NCBI GenBank assembly: GCA_002298155.1
Contig: DBME01000432.1
Coordinates: forward strand, 26,733 to 32,859
Length of the DNA stretch: 6,127 nucleotides
Source: Holophagaceae bacterium UBA706
GTDB lineage: Bacteria > Acidobacteriota > Holophagae > Holophagales > Holophagaceae
Direction of reading: 5' to 3'
Shown: piece after piece, positions 1 to 4,921 of the stretch
Position numbering within the stretch: the first letter of the stretch is position 1
Layout: each line of letters starts with the position of its first letter
Made by a program: the position numbers and the translations under genes
Notes under the pieces: model-generated
Told to the model about the DNA's origin: nothing
The model's input: only the letters and a program-made list of their open reading frames with translations
Database searches by the model: none

Positions 1-14
1 ATTTGATTCTCCTC
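1..14 (-). promoter_or_regulatory. Probable Shine-Dalgarno of the next minus-strand gene, off the left edge
   Basis: On the minus strand GAGGAG (14-9) is followed by six bases and then AT at the window edge. If the base just outside completes ATG, spacing would be an ideal 6 nt. This suggests that a fifth gene follows the patatin gene after about 70 bp, probably in the same transcript because no convincing terminator lies between them. The start codon itself cannot be seen. Confidence 0.35.
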
Positions 15-74
15 GTTGATTAATTTGTTTCGAAAACCCTTCGACCATTGATTCGCCTTTCCAAATGCTCTTGT

Positions 75-2807
75 TCATCTCCAAAGGTCGAATGGGTGGG
101 TCCCGAGAAGGACATTCAAGCCCCAGCGGCCATGGGCAGGCTGGCCAGCCGTGGACCATGTGCCAGATGCGAATTCCGCGTACCACCTGCCCAGCTCAGC
201 GCGAAGGCTCACGCCTGCCCCACGCACCAAGGCGCCATCCTTCATTCGGTGATAAGTGTCGGACCCGATATAACCGGCGTCAAGCCTTGGAACGACCTGC
301 ATGGCGACGCCGAAAGCCGAGAACACGCGAATGGGGAGTCCAAGCCTCATGACCGCGAAATTGGGCGTGAAGAATTCCGAACAGGTTGAACCGGAGAGGA
401 AGGCGGGACCGCCCATCCGGTACCACTGAGAAAAGGGCAGGGACCTGCCGAGCCCAGCCTCAAGGTCACCCTCAAGGCTTCCCCAGCCACCGAGGGGCTC
501 CAGGTGACGAACCCTGGTATAGGCGAACTGGAAGGTCCTGTTGGAGCTCTCCCCCGACGAGGCTGCCACCCGGCCTTCCCCTAGCCGGATCCGGAAGAGT
601 GTTCCCTCTGTGGGGAACAGGTAGCGGTCGAAACTGTCCAACTCAAACCGGGCCTGGACCTGATCTGTCCTCGGAACCTCTATTCCCGCGGCCGATGGCT
701 CGAGACTTCCCCAGGTTTGGCTGGCCTCCAGGGTAACCGCCCCCCGGTCTTCCATCCCAACCCTCGCCGTGATCCCGGCCCCTGTGGTACGCAACCTCAG
801 GTTTCTGCCCGGAAGGGCACTACCCAAGGCTCCCGCGTTCCTGGGCATCAACTGGGGCGCTTCAATGAACCGATGGACAAGATACTGAGCTCTGGCTTCT
901 CCGGCCACGCTGGAGACCTCCCCCACGGGGAAGGTCAGACCCAACGAGACATCCTGCCAGAGACGGTTGTTGCTGCCCTGGAGCCTGAGTCCCAGGTCGG
1001 AGTCGAACAGATGATGCACGCCGGCTTCCACCGCTCCGTGAATGCGAAACGTGGTTTCATAGGCAAGGAGCCCATCCACGACCACCCGGCGATCCGGTAA
1101 CGGCGTGGCCAGAAGGCCAAATCCACGCGCGCTCGGGTCAACTTCCACTTGAAGTTCCTCCAATCCCAAGCGTTTTTCCGCGAGAAGCACTTGCCGGGTG
1201 AAACTCCTGGCCTCAAGTGGCATCCCTTCAAAAGGAAGGAAAACCTTCTGGAGTTGACGACGTTCACCCACGGATAACGTGCTCTCGGCAATGCGCAGGG
1301 ACGTAGGGATCCGTTCATGGAGTTGAAGAACCAGGGTTCCATTCATTGCGTCAAATCCAGTCCCCTGGGCGTCCAGCAAGGGCCTTCCAAGGAGCGTTGC
1401 CCGAAGGAAGACCCCGTCCATGGCCTGGCCCAGGTGCACCGGGTTGAACGGCTTGCCTGATACCAATCCGTGTTTCGTCAGCTCCTCCCTGACAAGGGCT
1501 TCCCATTCGGAAGGGGCCAGGACCTGCACCTCGCGGATGGCAGCCTGGGGTTCCGCGTGAATCAGAACCTGGTCCGGCATGAAGCGGACCGTGGTCTTTG
1601 CCGAAAGGCCTGAGGCCTGGACTCTTCGGAGGAGTCTATAGAAGGGACGGCGAGTCGATGGGGTCTCAGGCAGACACCCGTTGGCAATGACCTCAAGGCG
1701 ATGCCGCAACGCCTCCGGTGCATCCCACCGGAGAATTCCGCACGGCACGGGCAAATCCGCCTCAGGGCCATAGAGCCTGGTTTCGAGGGCATCCAGGTTT
1801 TCATCAAAGGCTTTGCGACCGGCCTCGATCGCGGTTTTCACCGACCGGTGGAATTCCAGATAGGGGATCGCTTCCGTCCGGGGCCGGATAAGAAGGTCGC
1901 TGGCCGAGCGGCTGAATTCCGTGCGCCCCTCAACACTCGCATCGAGGCTCCTCAAGGCAACCTCAAAAATGGAGTTCTGGCGGACCCGGTCAAGCTCCTT
2001 TCCAACCTCCACGGCTACCACGGCAGCCTTGGGTAATAGGTTCCTCGCCGTTTCCACGGGCAGATTCTGAACCAGAAGCCCGTCCACATGCTGCTGCCCA
2101 TTGATGATGACTGGACGGAAGACACCAGGCAGGCACATGGAAGCCCGAACCACCATGGACAGATCGCCCGTGGCGGGTGCATAGAGGTGGCCGGTTTCCA
2201 GGTTCGTGGAGACCGCCCGGAAGGGCACCCGCAGGCTGTCGAAATCCCCCTTCGATTGGAGAACCCCGCGGCTCAAGAGCACCTGGAGAACGCGCTTGAG
2301 ATTGAGGTCCGAGGAGCTGCCATGGCCGAAACTGATTCCTTCACCACGTTTGAATTCCAAGTTGATGAGCGAGGCCCGCCCATGTTCCTGTTCCCACAGT
2401 GTTTCGCCTGGCGCACGAATCTGGCGGTCCAGAAGCATTTCTCCCATGTCGAGGTCTTCGAGCATCGTCTCGATGGCGAACCCCGAATACCCAGCGGCAT
2501 ACATCGAGCCCATGAGGGCCCCCATGCTGGTCCCCGAAATGCCATCGATAGGTAGGCCTTCCTCCTGGAGACGTTGGAGGACACCCAGGTGGGCGATTCC
2601 CTTGGCAGCCCCGCCGCCCAGGGCAAGGACCAGGGGCCGTTGCCCAGGAATTCGAGCCTGCGGGAAGAATTCCAGCCGGAAGTCCGGGGAGGCTACCTCC
2701 ATCGTGATGGATGGGGAAGATGGGCATTCCCCGACCAGGGTGGGGCCGGCTCCGGCGAGGATTAATGTCAGGATCGAAGTGCGGGTGGTGGTACCGCTCC
2801 AAATCAT
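75..2807 (-). CDS. Patatin-like phospholipase fused to POTRA and Omp85 barrel (type Vd secretion-like)
   Basis: This 910-residue protein is predicted to be a self-exported lipase: a patatin (Ser-Asp dyad lipid acyl hydrolase) attached to its own outer-membrane barrel, as in Pseudomonas PlpD. Residues 1-20 look like a Sec signal peptide (hydrophobic core SILTLILAGA). The patatin domain spans about 57-345, with oxyanion-hole GGGAAKG (64-70), nucleophile elbow GTSMG (Ser94), the RASMCLPGVF block (221-230) and the catalytic Asp in VDG (Asp242); all key residues are intact. A POTRA-like domain lies near 421-498. A barrel covers about 580-910, with the Omp85 signature DSFDRYLFPTEG (724-735) and MGGPAFLSG (798-806). 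The ATG at 2807 is preferred over upstream in-frame starts because AGGTAGGGG precedes it, the signal peptide begins there, and any earlier start would run into the lipoprotein gene. It follows that gene after 7 bp, implying translational coupling. Family assignment is firm; substrate and surface release are unknown. Confidence 0.93.
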   Translation of the reverse strand: MIWSGTTTRTSILTLILAGAGPTLVGECPSSPSITMEVASPDFRLEFFPQARIPGQRPLVLALGGGAAKGIAHLGVLQRLQEEGLPIDGISGTSMGALMGSMYAAGYSGFAIETMLEDLDMGEMLLDRQIRAPGETLWEQEHGRASLINLEFKRGEGISFGHGSSSDLNLKRVLQVLLSRGVLQSKGDFDSLRVPFRAVSTNLETGHLYAPATGDLSMVVRASMCLPGVFRPVIINGQQHVDGLLVQNLPVETARNLLPKAAVVAVEVGKELDRVRQNSIFEVALRSLDASVEGRTEFSRSASDLLIRPRTEAIPYLEFHRSVKTAIEAGRKAFDENLDALETRLYGPEADLPVPCGILRWDAPEALRHRLEVIANGCLPETPSTRRPFYRLLRRVQASGLSAKTTVRFMPDQVLIHAEPQAAIREVQVLAPSEWEALVREELTKHGLVSGKPFNPVHLGQAMDGVFLRATLLGRPLLDAQGTGFDAMNGTLVLQLHERIPTSLRIAESTLSVGERRQLQKVFLPFEGMPLEARSFTRQVLLAEKRLGLEELQVEVDPSARGFGLLATPLPDRRVVVDGLLAYETTFRIHGAVEAGVHHLFDSDLGLRLQGSNNRLWQDVSLGLTFPVGEVSSVAGEARAQYLVHRFIEAPQLMPRNAGALGSALPGRNLRLRTTGAGITARVGMEDRGAVTLEASQTWGSLEPSAAGIEVPRTDQVQARFELDSFDRYLFPTEGTLFRIRLGEGRVAASSGESSNRTFQFAYTRVRHLEPLGGWGSLEGDLEAGLGRSLPFSQWYRMGGPAFLSGSTCSEFFTPNFAVMRLGLPIRVFSAFGVAMQVVPRLDAGYIGSDTYHRMKDGALVRGAGVSLRAELGRWYAEFASGTWSTAGQPAHGRWGLNVLLGTHPFDLWR

Positions 2808-2811
2808 GGGA

Positions 2812-2820
2812 CCCCTACCT
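2812..2820 (-). promoter_or_regulatory. Ribosome binding site for the patatin gene, overlapping the lipoprotein stop codon
   Basis: The minus-strand string AGGTAGGGG contains the TAG stop of the lipoprotein gene (2817-2815) and lies 4 nt upstream of the patatin ATG (2807). A ribosome finishing the lipoprotein would be placed on this site, so the two proteins are probably made in linked amounts. It also decides the patatin start. Confidence 0.7.
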
Positions 2821-3327
2821 TTCGCCGTCGGCAGGATGGGTATTGGTCCCCGCCAGGGTTCTGGTGACATTCCCCTTCGCCAGGCCCTTCTCCAGGGCCA
2901 TGATCCTGGGATCCCGCTCCAGGGAGGCAAGGATTTCGTCAAGGTCGGGGCGTTCCGCATCCGCGGAGATGGTCGTTTGTCCGATCCAGACCCTCCGTAA
3001 TTGAGATTTTTCAAGTCCCTCAACAACCAGAATCCGGACCTTCGGATCCCGGTCCAATGCCAGGACCTGGATATTCACCAGGAGCTCCACATCCCCCGAG
3101 GTTGTGCGCCGGAACCCCAGATTCTGCATCGTCTCGCAAACGTAAGCCACGAGTTCAGGCGCATGGACCGGGTGGGTGTCCCAAATGAACAAGCGTGGCT
3201 TGTCGGCCTCGTAGAGGTCGAAGCGGCCGAGCAGCGGGGGCTGTTTACGCACGGTATCGGCCGCTTTCTTCTTCCATGCGGCACACCCGGTCAGGGTGAT
3301 CGCGAGAACAAGGATCCAAAGTCGCAC
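2815..3327 (-). CDS. Small outer-membrane lipoprotein, DUF4136-like
   Basis: The 170-residue product starts MRLWILVLAITLTGC, a short lipoprotein signal with lipobox LTGC, so Cys15 should be lipidated. The residues after it (AAW) carry no Asp inner-membrane retention signal, which suggests outer-membrane sorting by the E. coli rule. The rest resembles DUF4136 proteins: a strand ending in FIWD (47-50), a helix PELVAYVCETMQNLGF (57-72), a central strand ELLVNIQVLAL (81-91) and a late strand RRVWIGQTTISA (111-122) matching that family's W-x-G pattern. The start is GTG at 3327, because GGGAGG lies 7 nt upstream and translation from there gives a clean lipobox; a longer reading from ATG 3387 would run back into the kinase gene. 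The lipoprotein sits 23 bp after the kinase gene and 7 bp before the patatin gene, so an accessory role for the patatin-barrel protein is possible. The lipoprotein call is strong; the DUF4136 link is by pattern only. Confidence 0.8.
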   Translation of the reverse strand: MRLWILVLAITLTGCAAWKKKAADTVRKQPPLLGRFDLYEADKPRLFIWDTHPVHAPELVAYVCETMQNLGFRRTTSGDVELLVNIQVLALDRDPKVRILVVEGLEKSQLRRVWIGQTTISADAERPDLDEILASLERDPRIMALEKGLAKGNVTRTLAGTNTHPADGER

Positions 3328-3334
3328 GTTGAAG

Positions 3335-3340
3335 CCTCCC
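3335..3340 (-). promoter_or_regulatory. Ribosome binding site fixing the lipoprotein GTG start
   Basis: GGGAGG on the minus strand lies 7 nt before GTG 3327-3325, within the 23-bp gap after the kinase stop codon. It is a near-perfect anti-16S match and supports the GTG start over the upstream ATG at 3387. Confidence 0.75.
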
Positions 3341-3350
3341 AACCTTCGGT

Positions 3351-4106
3351 TCAATGCATGTTTGCCATGGGACCCGAACCAGCGCACTCCGCACGGGGGA
3401 GATCGATGCGGACAATGGTGCCAACACCCACCTCGCTGGAGATCGTCAAGGCGCCTCGATGGTGTTCCACCGTTTCACGGACAAGGGCGAGCCCCAGGCC
3501 CGTACCCTTCCCGACTGGTTTTGTGGTGAAGAATGGGTCCATTGCTCGGGCCAGGGTCGCCGGCGACATTCCTTCACCCGTGTCCTGGATCGTGATGGAG
3601 ACCCTTTCCGAACCTTCATTGCGGGTCCGGAGGATGATGACGCCCCCCATGGGCATGGCATCCAGGGAATTGCCCAGGACATTGAGGAGGGCCGTCGTCA
3701 ATGCGGTGAGGTGGCCCGAAACGAGCATGCTTCCCGGTGAGAGATCCTGGATGAATCCCACCTTCCCGTTACTGGCATGGGGGATGAACCTGAGAACCTT
3801 GCCGATCATTTGGTTCACATCAATAACTTCCGGAATCACATCCTCGTTTCTGAAATAGCCGGTAAGGGTTTTCACGAGGTTGCGGCCATCCATGCAAGCC
3901 AGGTTGATGGTGTCGAATTCAGGCATGGCTGCAGGTGTGCATTTGTCCGAAGCCAAGCTCGCGGCCCCCATGACCACCGTCAGCAGGTTGTTCAAGTCAT
4001 GGGCAACCCCTAGTGAAAGCCAGCCAAGGGCACGTAATGTTTCGTCTTCGGAGGAACGTGGGGGCAGCAATGGCTTCTGGTGGGAGGTTGCGGTGGGAGC
4101 AGTCAT
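3351..4106 (-). CDS. Soluble sensor histidine kinase, NtrB-like transmitter without a sensor domain
   Basis: The 251-residue protein is a bare histidine kinase transmitter. In order it shows a phosphoacceptor H-box GVAHDLNNLLTVVMG (33-47, His36), an N-box LLNVLGNSLDAM (140-151, Asn146), a G1 box DTGEGM (175-180), an F-box MDPFFTTK (189-196) and a G2 box GKGTGLGLALV (199-209). The H-x-L/F-N-N form of the H-box is typical of the NtrB/HPK4 group, which often phosphorylates NtrC-type activators of sigma-54. All catalytic motifs are intact. There is no transmembrane segment, PAS, GAF or receiver domain, and only about 25 residues precede the helix with the H-box, so it should be cytoplasmic and take its signal from a partner. 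Its ATG overlaps the stop of the preceding gene (ATGA, 4106-4103), and TGAGG lies 5 nt upstream. No response regulator is encoded in the window, so the phosphorylation target is unknown. Confidence 0.92.
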   Translation of the reverse strand: MTAPTATSHQKPLLPPRSSEDETLRALGWLSLGVAHDLNNLLTVVMGAASLASDKCTPAAMPEFDTINLACMDGRNLVKTLTGYFRNEDVIPEVIDVNQMIGKVLRFIPHASNGKVGFIQDLSPGSMLVSGHLTALTTALLNVLGNSLDAMPMGGVIILRTRNEGSERVSITIQDTGEGMSPATLARAMDPFFTTKPVGKGTGLGLALVRETVEHHRGALTISSEVGVGTIVRIDLPRAECAGSGPMANMH

Positions 4107-4633
4107 CTAGGCCTCAATTCAAAACGAACCTCGCTGGGAGGTTCCGGGACGGTATTGCGGTGGCGGGAATTCCGGTTGGAGGCGATGCCGTGCCAGAACC
4201 GGTCAAAAGCGGCAGTGGCCGATTCCCCTTGAAGACATGAAACAGGACCATCGCCCTGGGAGCAGAGCTGAAGGAACTGGTCCGCTGCCTGATCCTTGTC
4301 CAGGCCTGACACCAATTCCCCCTTTTGGATGCCCATGTTCACAAGCTGGGCGATGGCTTCGCGCACCCTTCGCCGGTATTCATGGGACCACGGCACGTGG
4401 GCATGGGAGGGGGCGGAGGCCCTTGCGTTTCTGGCGCTGAAGGGTGAAACCGATGCCCAATTTCGCAGCTGGAGGAATGCCTCCCAAAGCCTCATGTAGG
4501 TCGCGGTGCTCATCTCGGACGCCGCCTTGCCAGGGATCTCGGCTCGCCAGGGCCCGATAGGGCTCTCAGGCCAGATTGCCGTGGGCTGCATGTCATGGCT
4601 TTCCGTTCCCATTGCCTTTCCGAGTAACGACAT
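4103..4633 (-). CDS. TetR-like ligand-binding domain protein lacking the DNA-binding helix-turn-helix (tentative)
   Basis: This 176-residue protein is the first gene of the minus-strand operon. Residues 1-40 have no recognisable domain. From about 47 to 150 it reads like the C-terminal half of a TetR regulator: a helix MRLWEAFLQLRNWA (47-60), then EYRRRVREAIAQLVNMGIQKGEL (85-107), then LDKDQAADQFLQLCSQGDG (111-129), matching the family pattern in which a helix ends in (G/K)GEL, a (D/N)LDxxxAA helix follows, and a DG turn closes it. The usual N-terminal helix-turn-helix of about 50 residues is absent, and I found none in any minus-strand frame up to 4920, so a simple frameshift does not explain it. 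The tail (151-176) is basic and likely disordered. The start at ATG 4633 is supported by AAAGGAG 8 nt upstream; longer readings use TTG and lack a ribosome site. The gene overlaps the kinase by 4 bp, so it may be a sensory partner. It could also be a decayed regulator or an unrelated helical protein. Confidence 0.6.
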   Translation of the reverse strand: MSLLGKAMGTESHDMQPTAIWPESPIGPWRAEIPGKAASEMSTATYMRLWEAFLQLRNWASVSPFSARNARASAPSHAHVPWSHEYRRRVREAIAQLVNMGIQKGELVSGLDKDQAADQFLQLCSQGDGPVSCLQGESATAAFDRFWHGIASNRNSRHRNTVPEPPSEVRFELRPR

Positions 4634-4641
4634 TCCGGCCT

Positions 4642-4648
4642 CTCCTTT
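4642..4648 (-). promoter_or_regulatory. Ribosome binding site fixing the start of the first operon gene
   Basis: AAAGGAG on the minus strand lies 8 nt before ATG 4633. It selects this start over a TTG at 4744 that opens a longer frame. It also lies about 15 nt inside the transcript predicted from the -24/-12 element at 4689-4674. Confidence 0.75.
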
Positions 4649-4673
4649 CCGAGATTTCGAGCCGCTTGTTCCC

Positions 4674-4689
4674 AGCAAGAGGGATGCCA
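4674..4689 (-). promoter_or_regulatory. Candidate sigma-54 (-24/-12) promoter for the kinase/lipoprotein/patatin operon
   Basis: The minus strand reads TGGCATCCCTCTTGCT from 4689 to 4674. Against the known consensus TGGCACG-N4-TTGCW it matches 10 of 12 defined positions, with the invariant GG and GC exactly 10 nt apart and a perfect TTGCT. The predicted transcription start is near 4663, giving a leader of about 30 nt that contains the AAAGGAG site before ATG 4633. I saw no convincing -35/-10 pair in the same stretch. Assignment is by motif and geometry only. Confidence 0.6.
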
Positions 4690-4750
4690 CAGAAGTCTCA
4701 GCCAGCAACACAAGCCAGGGGCGTGAGTTCACGATGGAAGGCAAACCAGC

Positions 4751-4781
4751 CTGCGGCGAAATGACGCCATCCTCGGCGCAG
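4751..4781. repeat. Imperfect inverted repeat, possible activator binding site
   Basis: CTGCGGCGA (4751-4759) and TCGGCGCAG (4773-4781) form 9-bp arms with one mismatch around a 13-bp spacer. It overlaps a second dyad, TGACG (4762-4766) and CGTCA (4785-4789). It lies about 90-120 bp upstream of the predicted minus-strand start and 120-150 bp upstream of the plus-strand start, the usual distance for enhancer sites of sigma-54 activators. No flanking T-run makes it a terminator. Function is inferred from position. Confidence 0.35.
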
Positions 4782-4810
4782 TTTCGTCACGGGGCAGGAT
4801 GGATTTCGTC

Positions 4811-4824
4811 GGCCGTATCCGGCC
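4811..4824. repeat. Short perfect inverted repeat, possible operator or enhancer half
   Basis: GGCCG-TATC-CGGCC forms 5-bp perfect arms around 4 bp. The arms do not extend further. It is centred about 82 bp upstream of the predicted plus-strand transcription start and lies between the two divergent promoter candidates. Such short GC-rich dyads arise by chance in GC-rich DNA, so the call rests mainly on location. Confidence 0.3.
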
Positions 4825-4873
4825 TTCCATGCCCTTCGCCAGCAAATCCTTGTTTTTCAGGGAGGTAATGATT

Positions 4874-4889
4874 CGGCACGGGATCTGCC
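4874..4889 (+). promoter_or_regulatory. Candidate sigma-54 (-24/-12) promoter for the TonB-dependent receptor
   Basis: CGGCACGGGATCTGCC matches TGGCACG-N4-TTGCW at 9 of 12 defined positions, including GGCACG in full and the invariant GG and GC at the correct 10-nt spacing; the deviations are C for T at the first base, C for T in TTGC, and C at the last base. The predicted start is near 4900, leaving a leader of about 22 nt with GGAGG at 4911-4915 and ATG at 4922. It is weaker than its divergent partner but well placed. Confidence 0.45.
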
Positions 4890-4910
4890 TTACCCGGGGG
4901 ACCGCGATTA

Positions 4911-4915
4911 GGAGG
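4911..4915 (+). promoter_or_regulatory. Ribosome binding site fixing the TonB receptor start
   Basis: GGAGG lies 6 nt before ATG 4922. The frame is open further upstream, with in-frame ATGs at 4799, 4829 and 4868. The first two lack a good ribosome site, and the third has GGAGG only 2 nt away, which is too close. This site therefore decides the start. Confidence 0.7.
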
Positions 4916-4921
4916 TGGTTC

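Noticed and set aside
30..44. Hairpin TCGAA-AACCC-TTCGA downstream of the patatin gene, considered as a terminator
   Set aside because: The stem is only 5 bp and partly AT. No T-run follows it in either direction of transcription, so it does not support intrinsic termination.
2808..3026. Extended N-terminus of the patatin protein from a start at 3026
   Set aside because: The extra 73 residues overlap the lipoprotein gene in another frame, have no ribosome site, and would bury the signal peptide.
2206..3858. Two long plus-strand open frames (2206-3000, 264 aa; 3001-3858, 285 aa)
   Set aside because: They lie antisense to the patatin, lipoprotein and kinase genes, show no recognisable domains, and have compositions rich in Arg, Pro and Ser typical of shadow frames in GC-rich DNA.
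4634..4744. Extended N-terminus of the TetR-like protein from TTG 4744
   Set aside because: There is no ribosome site, the added residues show no HTH, and the extension covers the -24/-12 element and the AAAGGAG site.
4868..4870. ATG 4868 preceded by GGAGG as the TonB receptor start
   Set aside because: The ribosome site is only 2 nt from the ATG, and the start would lie upstream of or within the predicted promoter; the GGAGG and ATG at 4911-4924 have normal spacing.
4634..4921. Sigma-70 type promoters in the divergent region (for example TTGTTT near 4850 with TAATGA at 4866)
   Set aside because: The spacing is about 10 bp instead of about 17, and no other -35/-10 pair of reasonable quality was found on either strand.
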